From contig JAREIK010000385.1 of assembly GCA_029783825.1 (NCBI GenBank), forward strand, positions 1,766,001 through 1,830,000: DNA of 64,000 bases, written 5' to 3'. The translations under genes were made by a program, and so were the position numbers. The DNA is from Sapria himalayana (Eukaryota > Streptophyta > Magnoliopsida > Malpighiales > Rafflesiaceae). Of this stretch, positions 1 through 12,353 are shown piece after piece (the stretch's first letter is position 1; each line of letters begins with the position of its first letter). The notes under the pieces are model-generated. The model was not told where the DNA came from and did no database searches. It saw only the letters and a program-made list of their open reading frames with translations.

Positions 1-129
1 CAAAGAATAAAAACAAGATCATCCTCAGCATGATAAGAAAAAAAACCTGTTTGCAAAAGAAAGAATTCCCAAAACTTTTTGGGATGAAGTATTATATCAT
101 AATACTTAAATCTTGGATAGAAGTCTTAC

Positions 130-300
130 ATTATTTTGATTATACCAAGTGGAAGCTCCTTGGGCCTAGTTAGGCCTAAGGTCAGCCACACGGGCGCCAT
201 GTAAGACATATTTCCTTCATCCATATAGCAAGGGATAAGAGGTGGGGATCAGACTCGCAACCTTAATGTTGTGCCTTTGTCTCCCTACCAACCTGACTTC
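130..300 (-). mobile_element. possible tRNA-like SINE fragment
   Basis: On the minus strand a stretch reads 'ggttgcgagtctgatcccc', which resembles a pol III B box embedded in a SINE head, with a possible A-box-like 'caggttggtaggg' about 30 bases upstream. Its other end contains the GC-richer 'gggcctagttaggcc' palindromic motif. I see no poly(A) tail or target duplication, so SINE identity is only a suggestion. Confidence 0.3.
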
Positions 301-349
301 TATTCCATTGGTATAGAAGTTCTATATTATCTATTCAGCATATATTATT

Positions 350-1095
350 ATTATAACTTTATTATTCTACCTAATTTAATTGGTAATATGATGTTCCAAA
401 ACTCATTCATAAGAATATCTCGTCAACTGAGATTCACAAGTGCATGGGTCATGCAAGTAAAACGGTGGATCTTCATCTAGATATCGATCTCATAGGAATT
501 GTACTAATAATTAAACTATTAAATAAAAATACAACCTATTTTTAGTATAATGGATACTCAGATAGTTAAATAATCTTAGGTCCAAGGTTCATGTATTGTT
601 GTTAATTTATTATATATATATATATATATATATGAATCTGACTTCAGAATACTGAGTCATATAAAGATAAAGTTAAAACTCTATGAAATTAGTCACAACC
701 TGTATCACTAGTGAGATACTTGGTTGCTGTGATTGAGAACTAATATTGTAGTTATTATAATTTAATGAGGTATGTATAACTCTGACTCCATGATAATATC
801 ATAATAATTAAGAATGTATCATAGAGTGGAAAGATTATACAAATAAAAGGATATGATCATGACATACAAAATTTTACCAATTATTACTTAATAAAATTTT
901 AACCGAGAATGAATACCAAAATTATGAAAGACTTAAAGATTTATCTCTTCCATTAAACAAATCCAAAAACTCATTGATTGTATAACTATTCACTAAAGTT
1001 CTTAATACCAAAAATTAGGAAATCAACACATATTCACTCCATTTTGACACATACATATTATTCTTAACTGTCAAAATATACTAGAATGTTTAATA
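350..1095. repeat. decayed gypsy-type LTR-like repeat, copy 1
   Basis: Around 430-510 lies the sequence 'cacaagtgcatgggtcatg' followed by 'atatcgatctcatagga'. This resembles a segment common in plant Ty3/gypsy LTRs (recalled, not searched). Diverged forms of the same segment occur at 29505-29590 and 31752-31832. The following 650-1095 aligns by eye with 30855-31260: shared runs include 'agtgagatacttggttg', 'ctccatgataata' and 'aagaatgtatc'. A (TA)n run sits at 610-633. No coding remnant of the parent element is seen here. Confidence 0.5.
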
Positions 1096-1149
1096 AATTA
1101 AATATTGAATAATCATCATCAAAAGCTTGGAGTGAAAGGAAACTAGTTA

Positions 1150-3180
1150 TATGTAACTTGAACTTTTTTAGTTGCACCATTTATGTATATGTCCAAGTTG
1201 AGAAGAAAAAAAAACTTGATAGTAAATGGGTGAAGTATATCTTCCTCAGTTTAATTAAATAATCCAAAATGTATACATTATTTTACTCACTAATCAAAAA
1301 GATTTTGATTAATCGAGATGTTAGCTTTGATGAAAAAATTACTTGGGATTGGGATAAGAAGTAACCTACTCAAGTTTATTTTGACATTGATTATGAAATG
1401 TAGCTAACTTCAATAGCCTCTTTACTCAAAAAGGCAACAAAAACAACTGTAATAGTCACTAAAACTTTTCCGACAAAAATTAAAAATTACTAAAGGAACA
1501 ACTTCATCTCTTCATCATAATCAAAAATAACCCATTTGGATGGATAGCATTGAGATAATTAGTATTGAAGATCAAATCATTCATTATTTATATTTTCATA
1601 TTGTGTTCCTATAATTTTTTAAGAGGCTATCAAATAATCAAAATGAATATTTGATAGGAGTTGAGTGATCTTCTAAAATGACACAAAATTTGTGTGAAGT
1701 AGTTTTGAAAACAAAGTTGAATGAAAATGATAAAATTGAGAAATAGTTGGTAGTCTAATACTAAAAGTAAGAGTTTGGTAGTGATTACCAAACGGTATTG
1801 TATGCTCTGACAAGGCAAAATACAATAATGGTAGTAATTGTATTTGTAGTACAAAATTCATGGCATATTTTTTAGTTGGACATAAAATTAACTTTCTTAC
1901 TAGGAAACTTGGAAGAATAAGCATATATTTGATCAACTCATTAATATGTTAATAATATAAACGAACATAAAGTTTATAAGTTAAAAAAGAGAATTATATG
2001 GATTAAAACAAGCTTCCTGACCTTTGTATAGTCATATTGATACTTATTATTTGAAAGAAAGTTTTCAAAAGCATCCATATGAACATATTTTTCTTGTTAT
2101 AATTAGAGATGATGGAATACATTTATTGGTTCTTATATGTTGATGATCTTATTTTTATCAAAAAAGATAATATTATGTTTGAAATTTTTAAGAAGTCTAT
2201 GATGAATGAATTTGATATGTCTGATCTTGGGAGAATGTATTATTTTGTCAAGATTGAAGTTGTGCCATCTCCTACTAGATTTTTTCTTCTTCGGAAGAAA
2301 TATATTCAAGAAATTTCAGATATATTTCAATTGAAGAATTGTAATTTTGTGAGTAATATTATTGAGCATGGTTTGAAATCATGATGAATAGAAAATTGAC
2401 CGCACATTTTAAAATCAAATCATGAGTAACTTAATATATTTGATAGCAACAAGGCCAAATATAATGCATGTTGTGAGTTTCATTAATTAGTATATGAAAC
2501 TCCCAAGAAAGATATATCTACTAGTTACCAAAAAAAATTCAACACTTGCAAAAAATCATCAAATTTGATTTGTTTTACAAATAAGAGTGAAAAAGTCATA
2601 TTAGTATTGATTTACTAATAGTGACCATGCAAATAATATTGATCATTAAAATAGTACATCTAGCATATATGATGGTTTCAACAACTATTTTGTGGTGTTC
2701 AAAGAAGCAACTAATTGTTACTTTATCAACAACTAAGTAGAGCTTTAGTTGTAACAAACCATATTTTTTCAAGATATTTGGTTGAAAAAAATTTTGATAG
2801 GACCAAACTTCAAAGGATAAATGGCAATAATAACTTTATCGTGACTACAATTTAGGTAGCAGACTCTCTAAAAAGTTTTGTTCTACATGGAAGAAACAAG
2901 CATGTAGAAGTGTGGGTTAATTTTTTAAGGAACTTGACAAATGAAGTTATTATTGATCTTATCTACTACAAGAATGAACATCAAGTTGGTGACATATTTA
3001 TCAAATTTATATAATTTATCATTTCTCAAAAACTGTGGAAATTTCTAAAAGTTAGCAATTTGAACAATATATAATATTGAATGTTTGAAGTACTTTTAAT
3101 TTAAAAGAGGACATTGAGAATAAAACTATCAAAAGAATATTGGGTGGAAGATTTCCACCTTAGTGCATTATTTTATTTAA
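1150..3180 (+). mobile_element. degenerate Ty1/copia pol fragment (integrase end, RT, RNase H)
   Basis: This is a decayed copia polyprotein on the plus strand. Near 1310-1365 the translation gives 'LINRDVSFDEKITWDWDKK', the motif that follows the integrase in copia pol. At 1995-2015 comes the LYGLKQA motif of reverse transcriptase. An open stretch at 2109-2384 carries YVDDLIF and the downstream SDLG..YF..IEV block. RNase H remnants follow: 'TRPNI'-like at about 2450, a 'WCSKKQ..VTLSTT'-like segment near 2690-2745, and the terminal 'HVEVWVNF...DIFIKF' segment at 2900-3010. Stops and frameshifts are frequent, so it is not functional. A possible polypurine tract and LTR start ('gggtggaagatttccacc') lies near 3140, but no second LTR was found. 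Confidence 0.85.
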
Positions 3181-4200
3181 TATGTTTATTGGGTTTAACA
3201 TTTTTTAAGAGAGTGAGTGGTTAATTTGTTAATTAAATATGTTTTTTGATAACCACATGACTTCACGTAAGCTTACGTACACCTTACCAATTTTCATAGG
3301 AAAACAAGCATTCCTCATGATTTGATGCCCCATTAAGTTTGGGTGAAAGTTCCAAAAGAATTATGAAAAACATGCATATCTGAGTGTTTCTATAAACATT
3401 ATTGAGATTAATTTATCATTAATTATATTAAATTTATTAATAATTTTTCATGCCTTGTCTTTTTTTTTTTATAATCATGGGTATATGAGATATTTTATGC
3501 ATCATCATCTATTTTCATAGGAAGATAGATCTTCCTCTTAGCTACGCCTTCAAGCCAGTCCGAATAATATAGATTATTTAGTTCAATTGACTTAGAATTA
3601 AAACTCACGATATTTTTGTATAGATCCAAATCATGCGACTTAGGAATAGCCCATGAGAGCATCTTTTACTTAAGGAAAATAGTTTGAACATGTGCCAAAT
3701 AGTATGATCTGATCAAATTTTATCTTATTTAATCAATTTTGTATGACATTATTGAATTTGAAATGATGTTAAATATGATGATCTATAAGTAATACATAAT
3801 TTAATACTTCAATCTCTTTGATCATTATTATTTTTATTTTTAAAAAAATAACATTATTTTTTATATTATATTTTTCTCTATTGAATGGATAGTTTGAAAA
3901 TAAAATACACATAGTTTTTTGATCCTTCCATATTTTTTTAAATTTTGTATATAAAGAAATTTACTGATCAAATTTTATGTTGTCGTATCAAAATTCTATG
4001 GCATTATTGGATTTTAAATGATATTAAATATAATTATCTATGAGTAAAACATAATTAATTTCATAAAATTTGGTCAAACCATACTCTGTCACATACAAAA
4101 ATATTTAACTCCTCTAAAACTAGACAATAAAATGAAATACAAGCTAATAACACTTGAAATTTAGGATGAATACAAATGAGGAGAAATTCTCTTTTATAGA
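3180..4200. other. AT-rich intergenic DNA
   Basis: I see no coding signal or RNA gene here. The first 300 bases may include the LTR of the copia fragment upstream. A near-repeat occurs inside: 'gatcaaattttat...attgaatttgaaatgatgttaaat' at about 3710-3780 and a similar run at about 3965-4030, suggesting an old local duplication of roughly 250 bases. Confidence 0.4.
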
Positions 4201-5000
4201 AGAAGAATCAGAAATCCAAAAGGGATTTCCAATGTAGGTGAGGTGAGGTTCATCTACCCATAGTTCATCTTACATTCTCCCACTTTATGTTCACTTTCCA
4301 TTTGACATTTATATTTCTACTAAGCCAAAAGAAAATCAACATCAAATGAACTTGTCTCTCTTTAAATACTTTGTGAATACATCAGCTAGGTGTCCTCCAT
4401 ATGAATTATTTGTATATTTACACTTCCTTATAGAATATCTTCTCATGTAAGGTGATATCTTACGCGAATGTGTTTTTTCTTCAAGTAGAATATTAGACAT
4501 TTACCAAGTCCAAAGCACTTTGATAATAAGATATGAACCTCCATAATATATTGCAACAATTAAGGTATTCTTGACATATCTCAAAATTCTCTTACAACAC
4601 ACACTAATATTCTTTCCTAGGATTTCCATGTATAGGCTAACATGTGAACTCCCATCACATGTAAAATATATGGCCATGTACAAACCATAAAAAATATTAA
4701 GTTTCTAATACCATTGCATACTGTACTCGAAAAAATTATATCTTATTATCTTATTTGCTAGGATTCATACTTATTGATAACTTGAAATCGATAAGAAGAT
4801 GAATAGAAATTAGCTTACAATCATACATATTGAAATATCACAAGTGTCTCTTAATATAATTATTTTGTAAAAGTCGCGTCTTCCTATTATTTATGTCTCA
4901 ATAAATTTGAATCCTTGAGATCTTAATTATTTGTCATTTCTAGATCCTTCATTTTCAATTTTCTTACCAAATTAAATATACCTTCAATTCTTTGACACAA
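4200..5000 (-). mobile_element. degenerate Ty1/copia 3' fragment, minus strand
   Basis: The reverse strand encodes the end of a copia polyprotein. The open stretch 4501-4683 contains 'CKRILRYVKNTL', the RNase H-proximal motif of plant copia elements (KRILRYLKGT type), followed by a 'GYSDSDWAG'-like region worn to 'SYLIIKVLW'. Further 3' on the minus strand, about 4350-4400, lies the 'ADVFTK'-like end of pol, and near 4265-4285 a purine-rich tract ('tgggagaatgtaag') that would be the polypurine tract. It is a truncated remnant with no LTR pair. Confidence 0.7.
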
Positions 5001-5086
5001 TAATTAGTAAGTCATGTTAACAATATATTGTTCACATATAAACAATACTTTATAGGCATAGAACATATACTTAATTTGTTTTAATG

Positions 5087-5422
5087 TAAAGGGTGTGTTG
5101 TAAAATTAACAAATTTGTTCACATATGACTTACTAAATTTTTTTTTTAGTAAGTCAAATTTGATAATATCAAAATAATAAATTTTGATATTATCAAATTT
5201 TGATGATATCAAAATATTTAATTTTGATATTACCAAAATATATTATCAAAATATGAATATAAATTAGATCTACACTATATTATCAAATATGACTTACTAA
5301 TATAAATGATTAAAACAATATGTAAATCAAAATTTGTGTTCACATATGACTTACTAATTTTTTTTTTCAAATTCCTAGCATTTAATAAACATATAATTAA
5401 TCATAAATATCGACACCCTTTA
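5087..5422. mobile_element. possible MITE with TAAAGGGTGT terminal inverted repeats
   Basis: The segment opens with 'taaagggtgtgttgtaa' and closes with 'gacacccttta', giving a 10-base terminal inverted repeat. The interior has the direct repeat 'cacatatgacttactaa' at 5119 and again at 5340, plus internal palindromes around 'tttgatattatcaaa'. Related pieces occur at 25627-25990, including 'cttacaacacaccttta', the reverse complement of the left end. The target duplication is ambiguous because the ends are A/T runs. Superfamily is unresolved; a Tourist/Harbinger-like element is one possibility. Confidence 0.45.
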
Positions 5423-5539
5423 TTTAGTTTATGTCTAAAGTTAAGAAATGATGAAGAAGTTGAAAAAGCTTCTAATGAGGAAAGAAAAAAATTTTTGTTT
5501 GTGCTTGACCCCCAGTTGGATAACTTCTTATAGGTATAG

Positions 5540-6368
5540 AACATTTGTATACGTGCTTATTTAGCATGATAAGTGAATACTTTTTCAAAATAACTAGTAT
5601 TTATTGCTACATATTTATATGAATTATGTTATAGATTATTAGAATGTATTAAATTTAATAATTTAATCTAATCATTGCCATTTAGATTGGTATGTCTAGT
5701 CTAGTGAACTCTATTGACTAGTATTATGCGATGTTACTTAGGCAAAGTTTTTATTAGGAAATTTTCCTTGGGTACATAGGATGGTCCCTAACCATATGAA
5801 AAATCTCTTATCCTTATTTTGGTGGTCTCTTACTATGGAGTAATTTTTTTTGAGCCTCACAATTCATATTTAATATTCAAGCATCATATTTCTATTGATA
5901 TGACATTAACCACAACCTTGATGCTATGAACTTGATTTTTTTTGCACCATTCAATGATTCCTTTACACGCCTCCTATTTTGAGTTAAAATTGTAGATTTT
6001 TACATTATTTGAGTATTTTCAAACTTAAAGTTCATGATTAAAGAAAACTTACCATTTTTTAAATCTTAAAATTGTCTTTAAGTACAAAATATGCTCAATC
6101 ATCTTTTTTATAAAATATTCTTAATAGAAATTATTATATAAGGACATCATCCCATTTTATAAGGTAGGTGATGAAGATATATATGAATGGACACTTATTT
6201 GTCCTTTTCAAAAATAATAAGGTTAAACATATAAAAATAACATTTTGATATTGAATTCCATTAAAAAAACAATTAATATAATTGAATGTTATAGAATAAA
6301 TATCAAATTTCATTGGTTGCGATTCATTATCATTGAATTGATTAAATATCATTAAAAACCACTTAATG

Positions 6369-6400
<32 letters not shown>

Positions 6401-6500
6401 ACTCATGCATCATCAATAAATATTATTAGAGTTCATTGAAGCAAACTCAGTTATCATCGAAGGTTATAGGATGCATTCAAAAATATGCTAATGATGATTC
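5540..6500. other. AT-rich intergenic DNA with (CAA)n microsatellite
   Basis: No supported gene. A (CAA)n run occupies about 6371-6402. The reverse-strand reading through it gives a poly-leucine peptide, which is a repeat artefact. Confidence 0.5.
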
Positions 6501-6539
6501 TCAAATATATGTTATAAAACAAAAACTACCAACAAGTAT

Positions 6540-7474
6540 AATTAAATATTATTAGAGAATCAATTTGGATTTATCTTAGTTAGATTTATCATAGAGACTA
6601 TTTACTTTGTCGAATAATTATTCATAAAATACATGGAGCATAAGAAATATCTTTATATGAGCATTATCGATTTAAAGAAAGTTTATTATAGAGTTCAGAA
6701 GTATATAATTTGATGTGTATTATATATGAATAAAGTATCTAGAGTATATATTAAACTAATAAAGACATGTATGAGGATATAATTTCTTGAGTGTTGAGAT
6801 TTTAACAAATAATCTCTGAATTTCCAAAGATTTAAGATGCATATAGATGAAAAGACTTCAAGAGTAGAGAAGAAGAAGAGTTGCAGATAGAAGGAAGAAG
6901 AAGATAACCAGTACAAAATACTAAAATGAAGTATCCACCCCTTTTATTTTATCCATGACACTCCATTTTCCAACCTACCCTTTGGCCCACGAGCTCTTTT
7001 ATTTGATCCAAGGCACTTCATTTCTCCAAATGGCCCTTTGGGTCACATAGAATTACACTAATTTAAGGTGTTACTCACAAGTTTTCAATAGATGCAAGAT
7101 TTGACAAATGATAAAATATTAAGTCCTTACCATTTTGCCCTAATTATGAATGAATTAAATAGAAGAATTCAAGAGGTCATCCTTTACTATATATTATTTA
7201 TTGATGATATAGTAGTAGTTGACAAGATGAAAGAGGGATTAGGTAGACAACTACAAGTGAAGAAGATGAAAATTTAATCTAAGGGATTAAAGTATAGACG
7301 TAGCAAGATTGAGTATCTGAAATATAAGTTTAATAATTATAATATTGATAATGATTTTACATAAAAATAGAAAATTTTATATCAAACTATAAGACAAATA
7401 ATGGACTTTGGTGTTAAATATATAACATAACTAAGACAACAAAATATACAAAAAATAATTATAGAGAACATGAG
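6540..7474 (+). mobile_element. RTE-type LINE reverse transcriptase, 5' portion, interrupted
   Basis: A degenerate non-LTR reverse transcriptase lies on the plus strand. From about 6550 the translation gives 'ENQFGF', then '...LYMSIIDLKKVYYRVQ' (the FIDLEKAYDRVP block), then 'VYIKLIK' near 6755. A non-matching stretch of about 300 bases (6790-7085) follows, probably an insertion or decay. The RT resumes at 7092-7277 with 'SPYHFALIMNEL' and 'ILFIDDIVVVD', the catalytic block with FIDD in place of the usual FADD. The C-terminal part follows with 'FGVKY' and 'IENM' just before 7470. The block order and spacing match plant RTE-clade LINEs as I know them. The element stops at a copia LTR and continues after 12354. 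Confidence 0.75.
7470..7474 (+). repeat. 5-bp target site duplication (left), copia element A
   Basis: The bases 'atgag' directly precede the left LTR and recur at 12354-12358 directly after the right LTR. A 5-bp duplication is standard for copia integration. Confidence 0.8.
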
Positions 7475-7827
7475 TGATGATATTGGCCTTCTTTTAATGC
7501 ACTTAGGCCTTGAATCTTAATAATAAAACATGGGTCTGCTCTGTTTGATAAATCAATAATGCCGCTCATTAAAATACGTGTGAAGCATGGTTCAACAATT
7601 AAGAATTAAAGATAAGTTTGATATTTCATATTTTAGTAAAGTGTAGCATATAAGCGACATTTTTATTTTTTATTTGTGTGGATCTCATTTTATTTCAATG
7701 TATTGGATTACTCTGCTCTGTTCTTATTTGTGGCGATGTTTCTCTCACATCGAAATTTCTCTTCTTCTTTTTTCTCTGTGTTCTATAAATCCTTGTTTTA
7801 ACAAGGACTTGTAGTTCAAATATAATA
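7475..7827 (+). repeat. 5' LTR of copia element A
   Basis: It starts TGATGATATTGGCC and matches 12038-12353 along its length: shared runs include 'ggccttgaatcttaat', 'tttgataaatcaata', 'gtgtggatctcattttat' and 'cttgttttaacaagga'. It ends in '..caaatataata' rather than the usual CA. It is 353 bases against 316 for its partner, with several small gaps, so the insertion is not recent. Confidence 0.85.
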
Positions 7828-7829
7828 TA

Positions 7830-7841
7830 TGGTATTAGAGC
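7830..7841 (+). promoter_or_regulatory. primer binding site (initiator tRNA-Met type)
   Basis: The sequence 'tggtattagagc' starts two bases after the left LTR and differs by one base from 'tggtatcagagc', the known copia primer binding site complementary to the 3' end of initiator tRNA-Met. Confidence 0.85.
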
Positions 7842-8069
7842 AAGGTTCTGATCTGTGATTGAAGAATATTTTCGAAACAATCTTTCAAAAATCTTCTCAA
7901 GATAAAACTGTTCTTGTGTTCTTACTCAAATCTAAACAAAAACTCACAGATATGTTAGATCTAGTGTAGATCTATTTAGATTTAAAGATATTTTGTGTTA
8001 ATTAATACTTATCAAATGAGATCCCCAGTTTTTATTCAATTTCTCAAAGATTTTTTGAACAGATTCATT

Positions 8070-9130
8070 ATGACAACTTCAAATCTAAGTTCCTCAAGCT
8101 CAGGGTCCATTCCTGTACACTTTTTAAATAGAGAAAACTTTGATTATTGATTTGTCAAAATGAAAACATTGTTTATATCTCAAGATATTTGGGAACTCAT
8201 GGATATTGGTTATATTATTACACAAAGACCTATCTTCTCTGGAAGAAAAAGAGGTATTAAAACAACGAGAACTAAGAAAAGTAAATGCTAGAGCATTACT
8301 ATTCATCTAACATGGTATTAGTAATGCAATATATTCTCAACTGTTAGGCCGTAATAAGGCAAAACAGGCATGGGATCTTCTTAAATAAGAGTTTCTGAAA
8401 GATAAAAAATTTCGAGGAGCTCTTCTTCACTCTTTAAGAAGTGACTTTGAGAATCTGAGAATGAATAACTCAGACTCTCCCATATTTATCCACTTAGTTC
8501 CTTGATGTAGTTAACCAGTAAAAAATTCATGGTGAACAACACATTACAGAAAATCGAATGGTAGAAAAATTACTTATATGCATGTCTAATAAGTATGATC
8601 CTATTATTGCAGTTATAGAAGAAATGAAAGATCTGTTAGAAATGACAATTCAACAAGTTCTCAACTCATTGAAATCATACAAAAAATGACTGCTCAAAAG
8701 AGAAATGAGAAACATGAAATGAAAAAGGAGAAAACAGTTAACTAAAACACAAGGGAGAAAGAAGACAACCATGTATGTTAATAAAAATAAATCAAGAGGT
8801 AAAAGTAAAAGTCAAATATCCTCTATAACATCTAATATACCTCACTTGAGGAGCACTCCTATCTCTTGTAACATATGCAAGAGAAATAACCACAATGAGA
8901 AAGATTGTTGGTTCAAAACTAAGAACCAATGTCTAAACTATAAAGGGTTTAGACATTTTTCTAAGAATTGTAGGTTAAGACATATTCAATATTCTAGTTA
9001 TGCAGAGGAAGCATCCTCTATAGAACACATATTTATGTGTCAGAAACTAAGAATAACCCTTCTTCAAATATATGGTTTTTGGACAATGATTGTTCAAATA
9101 ACATGTCTAAAAATCATAACATATTTGTGA
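8070..9130 (+). pseudogene. copia element A gag remnant with zinc knuckles
   Basis: The gag starts at an ATG at 8070 ('MTTSNLSSSSSGSIPV') and shows UBN2-type gag features such as 'FISQDIWELMDIG' and 'ISNAIYSQLLGRNKAKQAWD', interrupted by in-frame stops at about 8145, 8310 and 8385. Near 8868-8955 two zinc knuckles can be read. The first is an intact CX2CX4HX4C ('CNICKRNNHNEKDC'). The second ('CLNYKGFRHFSKNC') has Tyr in place of the second Cys. The frame breaks again before the protease. It is a dead structural gene of the retrotransposon. Confidence 0.85.
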
Positions 9131-9345
9131 GTTTATAACCTCTAATAAATTCATAAGTTAAGTTAGAAAATAGTGATCTTGTCCAAGCAAAAGCAAAAGG
9201 CAAAGTTACTGTTTCCATCCTTACTGGAGAAAAGGTCATCAATGATGTACCACTAGTACCTTCATTGGACCAGAATCTCCTTAGTGTTAGATTATTAATG
9301 AGAATGGATATAACTTGGTTTTTAAAATAATGTATGCATTCTACA
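9070..9345 (+). pseudogene. copia element A protease remnant
   Basis: Near 9078-9110 the frame reads 'WFLDNDCSNNM', corresponding to the copia protease active-site block W.LD(S/T)GC..HM. The catalytic D-S/T-G triplet appears as D-N-D, so the site is damaged. The C-terminal protease block 'VPLVPSLDQNLLSVRLL' follows at about 9250-9300. Confidence 0.75.
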
Positions 9346-9469
9346 CAATCAAGAGTCCAAAATCCCTCTCTAGACAGTAAAAAAGTCTAGTGGGGGGATT
9401 TTCCCATTGACTCTTGATCAGTGGAAAACTATAATAGTTTAAAATTACATTCAAAAAATCAACTCATGA

Positions 9470-10272
9470 GTGGCTTACCTTCTAACCTAAACATTCTCAC
9501 TTCAATATGTGAGGAATGTGGCATGGGCAAGCAATCCAAACAAAGCTTTCTCAAAAGAATTGCCTAGAGAGCATCCCAACCTCTTGAATTACTTCATGTT
9601 TAAATATTTGGACCAATGTCGGTTCATTCCTTGGCAAACAATTGTTATTTTTTGTTGTTTGTCGATGACTGTACATGAATGATGTGGGTCTACTTCTTGA
9701 AATATGAGGCTAAAGCCTTTGAGTATTTTAAAAGGTTTTTACATTTAACATAAAGATAATCTAGTATGAGTATTAAAACACTCATAACAGATAAAGGTGG
9801 TGAGTTTCTATCACAGAAATTTAATAATTTCTGTGAACAAAGAGAAATTCAGGGACCCTCGACTACTTCCTACTCACTATAATAGAAAGATGTTGTGGAG
9901 AGGAAAAATAGAAGTGTAGTAGAAATTTCTAGAATACTATTGGGCGAGAAATAATTGTCTAAACAATATTGGGCAGAAGCTGTTAACACAACAGTCAATT
10001 TGTTTAATAAATGCCCAACTAAAGCTTTAAAAAATATCACTCCATTATAGGCTTGGAGTGGGAGAAAACCAAATATACACCACTTAAAAGTGTTTGGGAG
10101 TGTCTACTACTCTCACATATTGAATCCTATTAGATCTGAGTTGGACTCTAAGAGTCTAAAATGCATTCTAGTAGGATACAGTCTACAATCCAAGGGTTAT
10201 GGACTATACTTACTAGAAACAAAAATATTTTTGATAAGCAGAGATGTTATCTTCGATGAGAATACTAAATGA
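9470..10272 (+). pseudogene. copia element A integrase remnant
   Basis: The region keeps the zinc-binding end 'CEECGMGKQSKQSF' (about 9510-9555), the first catalytic block around 'FVDDCT' (about 9660), and 'LITDKGGEFLS' near 9784-9815, the second catalytic Asp block. A C-terminal open stretch from 10090 holds 'KVFGSVYYSH' and 'KCILVGYS', then 'ISRDVIFDEN'. Stop codons occur in between, for example near 9675 and 9750. Confidence 0.85.
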
Positions 10273-10479
10273 GAAAGCAACATGCAAAAAGCAAAATGCT
10301 GATGTGCAAAAAATAAGTATACAAGGATAGAATCAAATTTTTTTGGTGGAGAATAATGATATTGAAAGCAAGCTAATGTATGATTCTAGTTCTCATTCTG
10401 AGTCAAATATAGAAATAGATATGCATGATATAATTAATATACCAGTTAAGTATAAGACCATAGAAAAGATATACTAATA

Positions 10480-11335
10480 GTGCAATTACTCTTTAGTTAA
10501 GTGCCTCAACTATGAAAAGGCAGTAAAACACCAAGTATGAATTAATGTTATGAAGACAGAAATATTTGCCATATATAAAAACCATACTTGGACATTAGTG
10601 GACTTACCGCAAAATAAACAATTTATTTAAGTTAAGTGGCTGTTTAAGATTAAGAATCAACCAAATAGTCTTCAACACATATATATAAGTCCAAATTAGT
10701 GGTCAAGGGTTATTCCCAAAGGGCTAGTTTAGATTATTTCGAAACCTTTGCTCTGGTAGCAAAGTTAGAAACTGTTAGGTTTCTAATAGCTCTAGCTAGA
10801 CAAAAAGGATGAGCTCTATTCCAGCTAGACATAAAATCTACATTCTTACATAGTAACTTGAAGGAAGAAATCTATATAGAACAACTCATTGGGTTTGTAA
10901 AACAAGAGACTGAGCATTGCATTTATAAATTAAACAAGGTTCTCTATGGGTTGAAACAAGCACCCCATGCTTGGTATCAACAAATAAACTTATACTTATT
11001 GAATCATGAATTTAAAAGAAGTATGAGTGATATAATATTATATATTAAGAGAGTAGAAATTTTGGAATAATAATGGTGTCAATCTATGTAGATGACATAA
11101 TTTTCACAAGTAACAAATCCAAATTAGTTGAAGCCTTTAGACATGACATGTCAAAGAAATATTAAATATCAGACTTAGGCTCACTTAACCACTTCTTGGG
11201 GTTTGAAATAATTCAAGACTCAAGTGGTGTAGTAGTATGCCAAACAAAATATGTTCAATTAATACTAAAAAATATGGCATGGAGGATTGTAATCCTACTT
11301 ATACTCCATTAATTGTAAACTAAAAACTGATTCTT
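10480..11335 (+). pseudogene. copia element A reverse transcriptase remnant
   Basis: Blocks in order: 'KLVVKGYSQ' (about 10695), 'FALVAKLETVRFLIALA' (about 10750-10800), 'ALFQLDIKSTFLHSNLKEEIY' (about 10812-10875), 'LYGLKQAPHAWY' (about 10945-10980), the catalytic 'YVDDIIF' (about 11085-11105), and 'ISDLGSLNHFLGFEI' (about 11168-11210). A frameshift near 11070 separates the fingers/palm from the YVDD block, and several stops are present. The active-site residues are still readable. Confidence 0.9.
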
Positions 11336-11339
11336 GCCC

Positions 11340-11995
11340 AAGGCAAAATAATTAATGGTAAATTATATAGAAGTCTAATTGGTAGTCTATTGTATGTATC
11401 TATCACACGACCCAATATTGTGTATACAGTACACTTTCTGTCTAGATTATGCATGCACCTAACCATATTCATTTAGTGCTATTAAATGAATTTTAAGGTA
11501 TCTTAAAGGCACCTTAGACTCAGTATTAACATATTCAAGAAGCAAACACACTAAGATAACCAATTACTATGATAGCGATGGGGGGGGGTGTCTTGAAGAC
11601 TATCGAAGCATATCTGGATATGTCTTCACACTAGGAACTAAAGTTGTATCTTGGTTATCCAAGAAATAATCTATAGTTGTACTATCCATTATTGAAGCTG
11701 AATATGTTTCTACTTCAATAATAATCTCACATGCATTGTGAATAAGGAAGCTACTGACTGACTTGGATGAAATTGTAAAAGAACTGACTACTATACTATG
11801 TGACAATTAGTTCACTATTTTCATTGCTAGTAATGCTGTGATGCATAGCAGAACAAAACATATAGGACTTAAGTATCATTTTATTAAAGATACAATTGAA
11901 ACTAATGAAATCTAGTTTATTTTTTGTAGATCAAAAGCAAAGTTAGCTGACACTTTCACTAAATCACTACCTAAAGAAAAGTTGGTTTACCTAAG
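11340..11995 (+). pseudogene. copia element A RNase H remnant
   Basis: The region reads 'YRSLIGSLLYVSITRPNI' (about 11365-11420), 'GYVFTLGTKVVSWLSKK' (about 11610-11670), 'IIEAEYVS' (about 11690), and the terminal 'HIGLKYHFIKD' and 'KLADTFTKSLPKEKL' (about 11860-11980). It contains stop codons and a G-run at 11581-11588. The polypurine tract 'aaatgggagataa' follows at 12025-12037. Confidence 0.85.
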
Positions 11996-12037
11996 AGAAA
12001 GCTGAGACTCATACCCATTATATCAAATGGGAGATAA

Positions 12038-12353
12038 TGATGATATTGGCCTTCTTTTGATGCACTCGGGCCTTGAATCTTAATATTACAACACTGAGAT
12101 GATTTGTTTGATAAATCAATAAAGCCACTCATTAAAGCGTATGTTAAGCACGGTTCATACATTTAGATTTAAAGGTATGTTTGACTTTTTATATTTTAGT
12201 AAAGTGTGATATATAAGTAACATTTTTATTTGTATTCGTGTGGATCTCATTTTATTTCAATCTCTTGGATTACTGTGCTCTATTCTTCTTTTTATTCTTC
12301 TTTGTATTCTATAAATTCTTGTTTTAACAAGGAATTATAGCTCAAATATAATA
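12038..12353 (+). repeat. 3' LTR of copia element A
   Basis: It is paired with 7475-7827 and also begins TGATGATATTGGCC, right after a polypurine tract. The 'atgag' target duplication follows at 12354-12358. Confidence 0.85.

Larger units (their letters stand above)
7475..12353 (+). mobile_element. near-complete degenerate Ty1/copia element A
   Basis: A 4.88-kb copia retrotransposon has both LTRs, a primer binding site, a gag-pol remnant in canonical order (gag, protease, integrase, RT, RNase H), a polypurine tract just before 12038, and a 5-bp target duplication (atgag). The coding part has many stops and frameshifts, so it cannot produce a polyprotein. It sits inside an RTE-type LINE whose reading frame resumes precisely on the other side, which gives the order of the two insertions. 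Confidence 0.9.
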